This document shows positions 20,256 to 28,279 of a stretch of 42,297 bases of DNA, piece after piece; the first letter of the stretch is position 1, and every line of letters begins with the position of its first letter. The DNA comes from a virus. The notes under the pieces were generated by a model that was not told where the DNA came from, searched no databases, and saw only the letters and a list, made by a program, of their open reading frames with translations. The DNA is taken from positions 1 through 42,297 of the IMG/VR virus record IMGVR_UViG_3300049181_000071, one strand, 5' to 3'. Both the position numbers and the translations under genes were made by a program.

Positions 20256-20485
20256 ACTACCGCTACCACTCAACCCGATGTCGCCATGGCTTCGATCGCA
20301 GCGTCGTCCCCTGCCCGGGCTGCGGCGACAAGTGCCCGCTGGACAAGGTCGAGGCGCGACGATTCGAGCGAGCCGCGCTGGGCAAGCGGCAGCGGGAGAG
20401 CCGAGCTACGCCGCGACACGCCGCGGGCTACTCCGACTCTGAGACGCGCGGGCGGGGCAATCGCAATGCGGCGAGGGGCGGGTGA
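20252..20485 (+). CDS. Zinc-knuckle basic protein (77 aa)
   Basis: GTG overlaps the previous stop (GTGA). Contains STRCRHGFDRSVVPCPGCG then KC, a Cys cluster near the N-terminus, and an Arg/Gly-rich low-complexity tail (SDSETRGRGNRNAARGG). Probably a nucleic-acid-binding protein. Not recognised further. Confidence 0.55.
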   Translation: MNYRYHSTRCRHGFDRSVVPCPGCGDKCPLDKVEARRFERAALGKRQRESRATPRHAAGYSDSETRGRGNRNAARGG

Positions 20486-20733
20486 TGGAGCGCCACGACA
20501 AGCCCGTTGCGGAGCTAACCCACATCGAGCTGCTCAGGGAATGCGCCGACTGGATGAGCGACATCAACAGCGCTTATTGGGAGGCTCAAGAGGGAATGGC
20601 GCCGAGTGAGAACCGTGGCAAGGCGCTGCTGTCTCGGCTGTACGAGCTGGCCGACAAGCTCGACTCGGCCGAATGGGCACTGTGCCGCGTCGTTCATGAG
20701 CACACGCCTCAGGCCTTCAAGGTGAAGCTGTGA
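20485..20733 (+). CDS. Small helical early protein (82 aa)
   Basis: ATG at 20485 overlaps the previous stop (TGATG); GTG at 20482 is an alternative. All-helical with ELTHIELLRECADWM and ALLSRLYELADKLDSAEW, spaced like a helical bundle. No cysteine cluster or catalytic motif. Unknown function. Confidence 0.5.
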   Translation: MERHDKPVAELTHIELLRECADWMSDINSAYWEAQEGMAPSENRGKALLSRLYELADKLDSAEWALCRVVHEHTPQAFKVKL

Positions 20734-20954
20734 CCCGCCTGCTAGGCAAGGGCGAGGGCCATACCGTGGTCATTCTGACGGGTGAGGAATCGGCGCTGAT
20801 TCGCCGCGTGCTGGAGGAGGGACCGGTGGTTCCGGACGACCAGCTCCAGGAGGCCGAGCGCGCCTTCAATCGCGGCGTCGCGCGCGGCACCGAACGCATC
20901 AAGGGCGAGTTTGCTGAGCTGCAGGCGGAGCAGAAGGCGCGGAAGAAGACATGA
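20730..20954 (+). CDS. Small early protein (74 aa)
   Basis: GTG overlaps the previous stop (GTGA). N-terminal TVVILTGEESALIRRVLEEG is followed by a charged helical C-terminus (FAELQAEQKARKKT). Possibly a small regulatory or structural factor of replication. Not recognised. Confidence 0.5.
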   Translation: MTRLLGKGEGHTVVILTGEESALIRRVLEEGPVVPDDQLQEAERAFNRGVARGTERIKGEFAELQAEQKARKKT

Positions 20955-21256
20955 GCGAAAAAGAATACCTCGTGACCACCTACGAGCCGCTGCAGGTCTC
21001 GCTGTGCCTTGGCTCAGGGCTGCGTGCCATTTTCCGAAACGACGACGGCAGCAAGCACACGTCGCCGGTCGCTGCCGTGGCAGTCTGTCGGGTGCGCCGC
21101 GATTGGTACCGAAACGGTCGCCGCGTCTCCAGTGACGGCGTCGAGCGTCAGATATGCGGTGTGCTCTCCTATCCGGATGAAGGGTTCAGCATCTGTGAAG
21201 ATGTGAGCAATTTCCTTGGGTACCTGCAGCCGGGTGAGGAGCTCGAAGAAAAGTGA
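20951..21256 (+). CDS. Hypothetical early protein (101 aa)
   Basis: ATG overlaps the previous stop (ATGA). Beta-rich (YLVTTYEPLQVSLCLGSGL, then AVAVCRVRRDWYRNGRRV) and ends in an acidic tail (PGEELEEK). Lies directly upstream of the helicase and overlaps it by 1 nt. Not recognised. Confidence 0.5.
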   Translation: MSEKEYLVTTYEPLQVSLCLGSGLRAIFRNDDGSKHTSPVAAVAVCRVRRDWYRNGRRVSSDGVERQICGVLSYPDEGFSICEDVSNFLGYLQPGEELEEK

Positions 21257-22707
21257 TGGCGGCAGAAGACGAAGGTGGCTGGCTGCCGGAAGATGACGAA
21301 GCGTCCAACGTCCGCTCGCTTCCGGCCGCGTTCAACCACACCGACTTAGGCAACGCGGAGCGTCTGATTGCGCACTACCGTGACCGCGTGCACTACAGCG
21401 GGCAGCGTAAAAAGTGGCTCCTTTGGGACGGCACACGCTGGCGATGGGACGAGACTTTCGCCATCGAACGCATGGCCAAGCGAGCTGTTCGCAAGATTCG
21501 CCAAGAGGCCGCGTCGCTCGACGGGAAAGAGGCCACGCGCGTCTTCCAGTTTGCCCTGCAGTCCGAGTCCGCAAAGGCCATCAAAGCCATGGTTGGACTC
21601 GCTCAGTCCGAGGAAGGCGTTCCTATTCTGGTGTCCGACCTGGACGCGGACCCGTACTTGCTGAATGCCCCCAACGGCACCATCGATCTTCGCACCGGGG
21701 AGATTCGGGACCATCGCCGCACTGACTTGATCACTCGAACCACTGGGGTCAAGTACGATGCAGATGCGCAGTCCGAGCTATGGGACCGCGTGTTACTCGA
21801 AGCGTGCGGCAGCGACTCTGAGCTCGCGTTGTACCTCCAGTACGTCATCGGTTACTCGCTGATCGGTCTCCCGCTCGAGCGCGCGCTGTTCTTCCTTTAT
21901 GGCCCACCTGGGACCGCCAAGAGCACGCTCATCGACGCCTTCCACGCTGCGCTAGGCGACTACGCGCAAGCTGCTGACTTCGACACGTGGCTACTCAAGC
22001 CCCAAGTCGGCGGCAACCGCGGCGACCTCGTGCGACTCGCCGGAGCCCGCCTGGTGACGTCTAGCGAGACGAAGCCCGGGGTGAAGTGGGACGAGAAGCT
22101 ACTCAAGGGCATCACCGGCGGTGACATCCTCACTGCCTGTGCAAAGTACGAGAATGAGGTGTCCTTTAAACCAGCTTGCACCTTGCTTTTCGCCGCAAAC
22201 GACGCGCCTGCGGCACGCGAAGACGATGACGGTTTCTGGGCCAGAATGCGCAGAATTCCGCTAACCCACCAAATACCCATCGAGCGTCAAGACAAAGGTC
22301 TAAAGCGTCAGCTTGCCGAGCCTGAGCATCAGCAGGCAGTTTTAGCTTGGGCTGTCAAGGGCTGTGCGATGTACAGCGCCGCAAAGGGGTTCCCCAAATG
22401 CGCCGCCGTCGAGGAGTCGACGACCGAGTACCGCGCGGAGCTGGACCACTTTTCGACGTTCCTTTCCGACAGGACTGAAATGGGCGAGGGGTACTTCGTG
22501 TCTCGCCGTGACCTCCGCAGGGCCTACGTGGCATGGGCGGAGGAGGTCGGCCGGAAAGTGCTGCTGGACGATAAGGCAATCGTCAAAAAGCTCAGGTCGA
22601 AGCGTTTTGAGGAGCTACCACCGCGACATGGTTACGCAATGTGGGGCGGACTCCAGCTGAAGGCTCTTGGCCAATCGTCCATGCCAGACGACTCAAGGTG
22701 GAGCTAG
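21256..22707 (+). CDS. SF3 / P4-type DNA helicase lacking a primase domain (483 aa)
   Basis: Phage replication helicase of the P4/D5 family. N-terminal D5-N-like part (LLWDGTRWRWDETFAIERM, then YLLNAPNGTIDLRTGEI) leads into the ATPase: Walker A GPPGTAKST at residues 216-224, the B' region with TSSETKPGVKWDEKLLKGI, and sensor FAANDAPAA. C-terminal winged part after residue ~370. Typical P4-family proteins carry an N-terminal primase/polymerase domain; here the first 30 residues are an unstructured acidic stretch and no primase is seen. Third codon positions are A/T-richer than in neighbours. ATG at 21256; GTG 21253 is possible. Confidence 0.88.
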   Translation: MAAEDEGGWLPEDDEASNVRSLPAAFNHTDLGNAERLIAHYRDRVHYSGQRKKWLLWDGTRWRWDETFAIERMAKRAVRKIRQEAASLDGKEATRVFQFALQSESAKAIKAMVGLAQSEEGVPILVSDLDADPYLLNAPNGTIDLRTGEIRDHRRTDLITRTTGVKYDADAQSELWDRVLLEACGSDSELALYLQYVIGYSLIGLPLERALFFLYGPPGTAKSTLIDAFHAALGDYAQAADFDTWLLKPQVGGNRGDLVRLAGARLVTSSETKPGVKWDEKLLKGITGGDILTACAKYENEVSFKPACTLLFAANDAPAAREDDDGFWARMRRIPLTHQIPIERQDKGLKRQLAEPEHQQAVLAWAVKGCAMYSAAKGFPKCAAVEESTTEYRAELDHFSTFLSDRTEMGEGYFVSRRDLRRAYVAWAEEVGRKVLLDDKAIVKKLRSKRFEELPPRHGYAMWGGLQLKALGQSSMPDDSRWS

Positions 22708-22794
22708 GTGAGGGTGAAGACCAAATCTCGAGAAGTCCTCTTAGAACCCTCTCATGAGGAAAGTTCTGGGGAATGGGTCACCTACCCTCACCTG

Positions 22795-22814
22795 CCTCAC
22801 CTGGTGGGGTTTTT
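22795..22814 (+). terminator. Intrinsic terminator after the helicase
   Basis: CCTCAC (22795-22800), loop CTG, GTGGGG (22804-22809) form a 6-bp stem with one G-U, followed by TTTTT (22810-22814). It would end the rightward early operon. Bases 22708-22794 hold no convincing gene; an ORF reading across this region is antisense to the lipoprotein gene. Confidence 0.6.
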
Positions 22815-22851
22815 GCCGCGCAGCGGGACTCGTACGCGCGCGCGAGCCGCG

Positions 22852-23154
22852 TCACTGCTCCTCGGGCTGACTACATCGCACTACCAGCAGGTTCGCTGGC
22901 CTGTCGTACACCTGGACGTTGGTCGTCTGCGCCTCAGGCGGCCCGTAGGTCTGACTCTGAACGGTCGTGCCGGTCGACCACTGCTGGCGGTCGAGCTCGG
23001 TGTACCCGTCCGGGCATTCGTCGCTGGCGGCCGCGTAGCAGACCGATGCAGCCCCGCAGCGGATCTCGTAGGTGTCGGGCGCAATCAGCGTTCTGGAGGC
23101 CGCCCAGCCGCAGCCAGAGGCCAGCAACAGGGCGAGCGAGAGCCATTCCCTCAT
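22852..23154 (-). CDS. Lone minus-strand lipoprotein, moron / lysogenic-conversion candidate (100 aa)
   Basis: Short hydrophobic signal LSLALLLASGC with lipobox Cys15, so predicted to be lipidated and anchored in a membrane. The mature part has Cys in IRCGAASVCYAAASDECPDG and a last Cys in LLVVRC, a layout shared with small cellular lipoproteins that pair Cys residues, often in Myxococcota by my memory. It is the only gene on its strand in a block of otherwise rightward genes. Such isolated cell-envelope genes often alter the lysogen surface or block superinfection. Start lies in one arm of an inverted repeat. No clear promoter found. Confidence 0.7.
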   Translation of the reverse strand: MREWLSLALLLASGCGWAASRTLIAPDTYEIRCGAASVCYAAASDECPDGYTELDRQQWSTGTTVQSQTYGPPEAQTTNVQVYDRPANLLVVRCSQPEEQ

Positions 23155-23218
23155 TTGCCCAAGGCGACACCAGAGCGCCCCACGGCGTCAAGCCCGGTGC
23201 ATCGCCGCCTCGGGCAAA
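23154..23218. repeat. 13-bp inverted repeat between lipoprotein and packaging genes
   Basis: Arms TTTGCCCAAGGCG (23154-23166) and CGCCTCGGGCAAA (23206-23218) match at 12 of 13 positions, separated by 39 bp. The left arm includes the first base of the lipoprotein start codon. Could be an operator pair or a long hairpin. Bases 23155-23264 otherwise hold only the divergent leaders of the two flanking genes; a small hairpin ATCCT-GAA-AGGAT is at 23241-23253. Confidence 0.55.
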
Positions 23219-23264
23219 ATGGTCCAGGCCGCTTGACCAAATCCTGAAAGGATGTCACTGACAA

Positions 23265-23606
23265 ATGACTGACATGGGCGAATCAGACGACTCCGAGCAT
23301 GCCCCGCTGGCTCCGCGTGGCCGGCTCGTGATTCTGTCGCTACGGGATATCGACGCCATCGAGGACCCGACCGCCAAGCGCCGGGCGATGCTGGACAGGC
23401 TCCAGCGCATCTCCGACCTGGCCGAGGCGCGTTGCTACACGAACAAGCGCGGCGAGCCGGTGCCCACGCCCGACACGGCGACGATGATTCGCGTCGAAGA
23501 GGTCGCGCTCGAGAAGCTCGGTGTTGGACCGGCCAAGGCGGCGACGAAGGGGGCTGACCTGAGCGTGTTCAGCGGCGGCAAGTCCGCGGATCGGAAGACA
23601 GCGTGA
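23265..23606 (+). CDS. First gene of the packaging block, hypothetical (113 aa)
   Basis: ATG at 23265 preceded by AAAGGA about 12 nt upstream. Helical, with DPTAKRRAMLDRLQRISDLA and a Ser/Lys-rich tail. Its position at the start of the packaging block, followed by two tiny genes and one larger gene before TerL, makes it one of two candidates for a small terminase subunit. Sequence gives no helix-turn-helix support, so this stays unassigned. Confidence 0.55.
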   Translation: MTDMGESDDSEHAPLAPRGRLVILSLRDIDAIEDPTAKRRAMLDRLQRISDLAEARCYTNKRGEPVPTPDTATMIRVEEVALEKLGVGPAKAATKGADLSVFSGGKSADRKTA

Positions 23607-23833
23607 AGTGCTCTAAGCTCATCTTCAAGGGCTCGCGTGCCTACATCAACGGCAACGAGACCAGCGTCATCGAGACGGTCGACAACCAGATCAGCGCCAA
23701 GGCGGACAGCATCGAAGCGGTCGGCAACTGGGTGGTCGTCACGTGCGGCGAGTTCGTTCGCGCGTGGCCGTTCACTGACATCCTGGCGCTCGTGCCCATC
23801 GTCGAGGGCAAGGCGAAGGGCAAGGCGGCGTGA
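23603..23833 (+). CDS. Small hypothetical protein (76 aa)
   Basis: GTG overlaps the previous stop (GTGA). Beta-rich: SKLIFKGSRAYINGNETSVI, then NWVVVTCGEFVRAW, then a Lys/Gly/Ala tail. The compact alternation of strands suggests a small OB- or SH3-like fold. Not recognised. Confidence 0.5.
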   Translation: MKCSKLIFKGSRAYINGNETSVIETVDNQISAKADSIEAVGNWVVVTCGEFVRAWPFTDILALVPIVEGKAKGKAA

Positions 23834-23973
23834 AGCACCCGTGGTTCAAGCCCAGTCCGTGGCTTAGCGCCGAAGAAGCGGCGCTCGTCGCGGTGCAATC
23901 GCTACTAGCGGTCAACATCTCCAACGACCGCCACGTCGTAAAGCGCGGCGATTGGTACGGAGTGGAGCTGTGA
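23830..23973 (+). CDS. Very small hypothetical protein (47 aa)
   Basis: GTG at 23830 overlaps the previous stop and its TGA overlaps the next GTG (GTGA). Reads HPWFKPSPWLSAEEAALVAV and ends RGDWYGVEL. Aromatic-rich and compact. Coupled at both ends, which is the main support for a real gene. Confidence 0.5.
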   Translation: MKHPWFKPSPWLSAEEAALVAVQSLLAVNISNDRHVVKRGDWYGVEL

Positions 23974-24512
23974 GCGATGCGCCCGAGCCCGTGGCTGATG
24001 CTGGCGCTTCGGATGGCAGCGGACCGGTTTTTTCGCGCCCGCAAAACGCTGACAAACTCCTGACAGCGACAATCGGCGAGCGCATCGCCGGCATCGTCAA
24101 GACGCCCGGCATCGACGATGTGCTGGACGCCATCGAGTCCGAAGCCGACGTGGTCAAAGAGAACGTCAATCTGCTCGAAGGTACAACGCAAACCCGTGCC
24201 GAGCTCGAGCGGTGGACGGCGCTGTACCAAGAGACGCTCGAGCAGTGCAACCAGCGGCTGATACCGCGCGGCGTCGTGCTGGGCGCGTGCTGCCCGAACC
24301 CGAACGGCCTGGGCGCGGTGTTTGCTGGCATCGACCACGACCAGCGCGACTACCTCGTGACCCTTTCCTTGCCTGCTCGGGAGCGCGTCGACTTCGAGGC
24401 CGCGAGCAAAGAGACGTTCGTCCGCTGGGCCATCAACGTCATCTGCGACGAGGTCATCAGCCAGCGCGAAACGTACATGCGGCGCGGCGGCGGTCTGCTG
24501 GAGCGTCGCTGA
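23970..24512 (+). CDS. Candidate small terminase subunit (180 aa)
   Basis: GTG at 23970 overlaps the previous stop. Immediately upstream of the terminase large subunit, the usual position of TerS. N-terminal ~30 residues disordered (SDAPEPVADAGASDGSG); the middle is a charged coiled coil (TRAELERWTALYQETLEQ); the C-terminal part holds CDEVISQRETYMRRGGG. No clear HTH. The assignment rests on position and a central oligomerising helix; an alternative is a head-assembly accessory. Confidence 0.45.
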   Translation: MSDAPEPVADAGASDGSGPVFSRPQNADKLLTATIGERIAGIVKTPGIDDVLDAIESEADVVKENVNLLEGTTQTRAELERWTALYQETLEQCNQRLIPRGVVLGACCPNPNGLGAVFAGIDHDQRDYLVTLSLPARERVDFEAASKETFVRWAINVICDEVISQRETYMRRGGGLLERR

Positions 24513-26057
24513 TTGAACCTCGAGTCGCTGTTCACCATGCCGGAAGGCTTCGGCTTGACGACGGCGACGACGCTGCAGCGCGCCATCTGTCGCGCCGAGA
24601 CTGGTGAGCCGCTCGATGAGCTCGCCACCGACCCCGCAACCGTGGAGGCACTGGGCGGGCTACAGGCATGTGAGCTGCTGAGGCAGAACATCGGCAACTC
24701 ACCTGCCCTTGTTTGCCTGCTCGCCGCCATCCGCTCGGCCAAGTCACTCAAGGTCGCGTGCAAGGCCTTTCGCGCCACGCAAACGGTCGACGTAAGCCGA
24801 CTGCGCGAGGGTGAGATAGCCCGCTACAGCATTGTCAGTCTCGACATGGACAAGGCGCGCGCGACGTTCGAGCACTTCATCGGCTCGGTCAAGGCGTCGC
24901 CGCTCTTGTCGCAAACGCTCATCAGCGAACGCGCCGAGTCGGCCTACGTGATGCACCCGAGCGGCAAGGCCGTGGAGGTCAAGGTCGTGGCCGGAAAGAA
25001 AGCGGGCGGCTCGCTCGTGTCGCGCTGGAGCATCGGCGTGGCGTTCGACGAGGCCCCACGCATGCAAGGCCAGGAAGACGGCGTCGTGAACCTGCCCGAC
25101 GCGCTGAGCGCCATCCGCGGCCGCATGCTGCCCGGCGCACAGATAGACCTGCTGGGCTCGCCCTGGGCGCCACGTGGGCCCATCTACGACCTGTACATCG
25201 ACCGGTTCGGGCGGCCTGGAGCAGACGTGCTGTTCATGGTCGCCAAGGGGCCGGACATGAACCCGTTCCACTTCACGCCGGAGCTGTGCGCCAAGCTCGA
25301 GCGCGAGGACCCGCGGGCGCACCGCACCGACGTGCTGGCCCTGTTCGCCGACCCGGAAGATTCGCTGCTCTCCAGCATCGACGTGGAGGCGTGCTGCCGG
25401 AAGGCGCCATTGCACCTCGAGCCGAACGAGCAGGAGCACGTTGCGGCCATCGACCCGGCCAACCGCCGCAACGCCTGGACGCTGACCATCGTCCGCCCTG
25501 ATGCGAACGGCAACCCCGAGGTGGCCTACTCGCGACAATGGATCGGCAGCAAGAGTGCTCCCCTCAAAAGCTCTCGCATCTTCGCAGAGATTCGCCCGGT
25601 GCTCGAGCTCTACAAGATCGAAGGCAACGCGCTCTGGACGGACCAAGCGAGCTTCGACGACAAGTGGGAGCTGGCGAACCAGGCCGGCATTGCGTTGATG
25701 CCCGACCCGTTCACGGACAGCGAGTGGAAGGCCCATGCGGTCGCGCTCGAGAAGGTCGTCAGCGAGCGGAACATCAGCCTGCCGCCGAACGCGGCGATGC
25801 GCGCGGACATCCTGGGCGTCCAGAAGCGGCTCACGGCGCGCAGCTATCACATCATCCTGCCCAACACGGGCGATGGGCGACATGGGGACTACGTGCCGTC
25901 GCTCTGCCTCGCGCTCAAGCACCTGCCCGGCGCGCGCGTCACGGACGTCATGAGCAACATCGACCCGGACGAACGCCGGATTCTCGACTTCATCAACAGC
26001 AGCAAGAGCAACCCGATGAAAAGCGCCGCTGACCGGCTGATGGGAGCGTTTCGATGA
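24513..26057 (+). CDS. terL: Terminase large subunit (514 aa)
   Basis: DNA-packaging motor with ATPase and nuclease domains. Start taken at TTG directly after the previous TGA; an in-frame ATG at 24537 is possible. ATPase: degenerate Walker A LLAAIRSAKSLKVA (Arg74-x2-Lys77-Ser78) and Walker B VAFDEAP (Asp179-Glu180). Coupling region LGSPWAPRGPIYDLY follows. Nuclease domain: HVAAIDPANRRNAWTLTIV, then ALWTDQASFD, then a late Asp (HGDYVPSLCLAL) as the RNase-H-like acidic residues. Full length. Sequential packaging by headful would fit the permuted contig ends. Confidence 0.85.
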   Translation: MNLESLFTMPEGFGLTTATTLQRAICRAETGEPLDELATDPATVEALGGLQACELLRQNIGNSPALVCLLAAIRSAKSLKVACKAFRATQTVDVSRLREGEIARYSIVSLDMDKARATFEHFIGSVKASPLLSQTLISERAESAYVMHPSGKAVEVKVVAGKKAGGSLVSRWSIGVAFDEAPRMQGQEDGVVNLPDALSAIRGRMLPGAQIDLLGSPWAPRGPIYDLYIDRFGRPGADVLFMVAKGPDMNPFHFTPELCAKLEREDPRAHRTDVLALFADPEDSLLSSIDVEACCRKAPLHLEPNEQEHVAAIDPANRRNAWTLTIVRPDANGNPEVAYSRQWIGSKSAPLKSSRIFAEIRPVLELYKIEGNALWTDQASFDDKWELANQAGIALMPDPFTDSEWKAHAVALEKVVSERNISLPPNAAMRADILGVQKRLTARSYHIILPNTGDGRHGDYVPSLCLALKHLPGARVTDVMSNIDPDERRILDFINSSKSNPMKSAADRLMGAFR

Positions 26058-26314
26058 ACCTCGCCTTGCTTGCGTATGAGATGCGCGCCGCCGGCATCAA
26101 GAGCCTGTCGGTCGAGCTGGATGCTGCGACGGTGTCAGCGTCGGCCACGAACGACTTGGCCACCCTTCCACCTGACGCTCCCGAGCCCGAGCAGAAGGAG
26201 CCGAACGCCTGCATCGAGCCCGGTTGCACGAACGAGCGCGGCGGCATCTTCGGCGGCATCGGCAGTGAGCGGTGCCGGATTCACGCATTGCAGCGAGCAG
26301 GGGTCAGAACATGA
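26054..26314 (+). CDS. Small Cys-containing protein between TerL and portal (86 aa)
   Basis: ATG overlaps the TerL stop and its TGA overlaps the portal ATG (ATGA). N-terminal helix (ALLAYEMRAAGIKSLSVEL) and a C-terminal Cys/His set CIEPGCTNERGGIFGGIG then RCRIH, a likely zinc knuckle. Location inside the packaging genes suggests a role in terminase or portal assembly, but nothing more can be said. Confidence 0.55.
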   Translation: MNLALLAYEMRAAGIKSLSVELDAATVSASATNDLATLPPDAPEPEQKEPNACIEPGCTNERGGIFGGIGSERCRIHALQRAGVRT

Positions 26315-28272
26315 GCGCACCCGTCCTTTGGTACCAAGAGAGCGACAAGGAAGCGGCAGCGGCCGCCATGGTCAACGCCGCCCGCGCGCTGCGAAACGAC
26401 CAGGGCGACCAGCGCCGCCGCGATGCCGACGACGCCATGACGCTGTGGTCCGGCACCATCAACCACGGCTTCACCGGCGCGAACGCCATGAGCATGCTCG
26501 GGCTCATCGAGGACACCGCCGGGTACAACCTGGTCCAGTCCGTCACTGACACGAAGGTGAACACGACGCTGCGTAACGAGATTCGCCCCTTGCTCATGTG
26601 CCAAGGCGGAGACTCCGAGCTGCGCGAGAAGGCCGAGGCGATGCAAGATGCCGCGGACGGGCAGAGCTACGAGCTGGGCCTAGACGACGAGCTCGAGGAG
26701 GTCGCCTGCTGGAACGGCTACATCTTCGGCAACGGCGGCGTGGAGTTCTGGGCCGACACGGCCAGCTCGCGCATCATGGCCAGCCCTGTTTTCCACTGGC
26801 AGTACTTCGTGAGCCGCCAGGAGTCGCGCTACACGACGCGCCCGCAACAGATGTTTGCCCGCCACGTGATGCCGCGTGACGTGCTGCTTTCGTTCCTTGC
26901 CGACCAGCCCGCCGAAGTGCGCAAGGCCGTCGAGGAAGCCCCGAGCGCCGGAGCCGACGATACGCGCGACTTTTCGAGCGACGAGCCGGGCAAGATCGTG
27001 GACCTCGTCGTCGTCTGGAAGGCCTGGCACCTTCCCAGCAAACGGGTCGACCTGAGCAGCCCCGAGGCGTTCGGCAGGAACAAGGCCGGCAACACCGTGA
27101 AGCCAAACCACGACGGCTTGCACATGGTGTGCGTCGAGTCCAAGACGCCGTTCGCGCTCATCACGCGCCCATGGCCGCACTCCTATTTCCCGGTGGCCTG
27201 GTTCAAGCCGAATCGCAACCCTGGCAGCTTCTGGGGACGCGGCGAGCCGGAGATTCTGGCGCGGAGCCAGGTCGAGATGAACCAGTGGTCCGAGCGCGAG
27301 TACGTGGTGCTCGACCGGTACGCGCACCCGAGCATCATCCTGCCCAAGGGCGCCAAGCTGAACCCGGCGCAGCTCAACAACGGAAATTTCAACATCTACC
27401 AGATCGAAGGCGGCATGGCGCAGGCCCCGCAGATCTGGAACCCCACGAGCGTCCCTGCCGAGCTCATCGGCCGCCGCGAACGCCTCGCCGCCGAAGCGAA
27501 GGACCAGCGCGGCATGAGCGACATGAGCATGGCCGCTCGCAAGCCGGTGGGCGTCGACCACAAGCCCGGCATGGCCTACCTGGCCAACACCGAAACCATC
27601 CGCCACACCGCCGAGTTCCGCGCGTGGCGCCGCTTCAAGCTCGACTCCTACCGCAATATCATTCGCTGCTTCAAAGAGCTGAGCGAGCACGACCCCAACT
27701 TCGAGGTCGTCTACGAGAAGGATAAGCAGCTCATCACGTCGAAGATGACGACCATCAACATCGACGAGAGCAAGTACCGGCTCAAGGCCAAGCCGACCAA
27801 CCTGTTTTCGCAGGACCCGGCGCAGCAGGCCGACCAGATCGCCGACTTCGTGGATCGCCAGCTGCTCCCGCCGGACGCGCTGTTCGACGCCGTCGAGTCC
27901 CCGGACCTGCAAGCCCTGGCCGACGACCGCAAGGTAATGCGCAAGAACGCCATCAAGCGCGTCAAGCTGGTGGCGAAGGGGCCCTACACCGAGGACCTGA
28001 TGCCGCAGGCCTATCACGATCTCGCGACGATGAAGTCCGAGGCGCTGAAGATGGCCAACAGCATCGAGCTGAACGAGGAAAAGGGCGACAAGCTCGACCG
28101 CGTCACCAAGTTCCTGGCCGATGTGGACGAGCTCTTGGGCATCGCCGAGAAGCCCGCCGCGGACGCCGCCGCCGCAGAACAGGCCGCCATGGCGCAAGCC
28201 GCTGCCGGTGGAGCCGCCGCGCCCGCCGTAACCATGCCACCCCAGGCGATGCCGCCCGACCAGCTCCAATGA
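26311..28272 (+). CDS. Portal protein (653 aa)
   Basis: ATG at 26311 overlaps the previous stop; the frame upstream to 26272 belongs to the preceding gene. Length, position between TerL and scaffold, and pattern fit podovirus portals: an N-terminal helix, a YKKxx-type region RAGHP-like FQYFVSRQESRYTTRP, an ALITRPWPHSYFPVAWFKP block followed by FWGRGEPEILARSQVEMNQW (typical of portal families), and a C-terminal helical barrel rich in Ala/Lys ending in Ala/Gln-rich low complexity. The long antisense ORF is a shadow. Confidence 0.8.
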   Translation: MSAPVLWYQESDKEAAAAAMVNAARALRNDQGDQRRRDADDAMTLWSGTINHGFTGANAMSMLGLIEDTAGYNLVQSVTDTKVNTTLRNEIRPLLMCQGGDSELREKAEAMQDAADGQSYELGLDDELEEVACWNGYIFGNGGVEFWADTASSRIMASPVFHWQYFVSRQESRYTTRPQQMFARHVMPRDVLLSFLADQPAEVRKAVEEAPSAGADDTRDFSSDEPGKIVDLVVVWKAWHLPSKRVDLSSPEAFGRNKAGNTVKPNHDGLHMVCVESKTPFALITRPWPHSYFPVAWFKPNRNPGSFWGRGEPEILARSQVEMNQWSEREYVVLDRYAHPSIILPKGAKLNPAQLNNGNFNIYQIEGGMAQAPQIWNPTSVPAELIGRRERLAAEAKDQRGMSDMSMAARKPVGVDHKPGMAYLANTETIRHTAEFRAWRRFKLDSYRNIIRCFKELSEHDPNFEVVYEKDKQLITSKMTTINIDESKYRLKAKPTNLFSQDPAQQADQIADFVDRQLLPPDALFDAVESPDLQALADDRKVMRKNAIKRVKLVAKGPYTEDLMPQAYHDLATMKSEALKMANSIELNEEKGDKLDRVTKFLADVDELLGIAEKPAADAAAAEQAAMAQAAAGGAAAPAVTMPPQAMPPDQLQ

Positions 28273-28279
28273 GGACCCC

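Noticed and set aside
22708-23247. 179-aa plus-strand ORF after the helicase
   Set aside because: It reads through the terminator and is antisense to the lipoprotein gene, which has a clear lipobox. The product is Arg/Gly/Pro-rich without structure.
23252-23262. TGTCACTGACA as a further repressor operator
   Set aside because: The spacer is 3 bp instead of 4 and no promoter -35 coincides with it, so it does not fit the pattern of the five sites at the switch.
24744-25922. 392-aa ORF on the minus strand
   Set aside because: Antisense to the terminase large subunit; composition is His/Arg/Val-rich as expected of a shadow frame.
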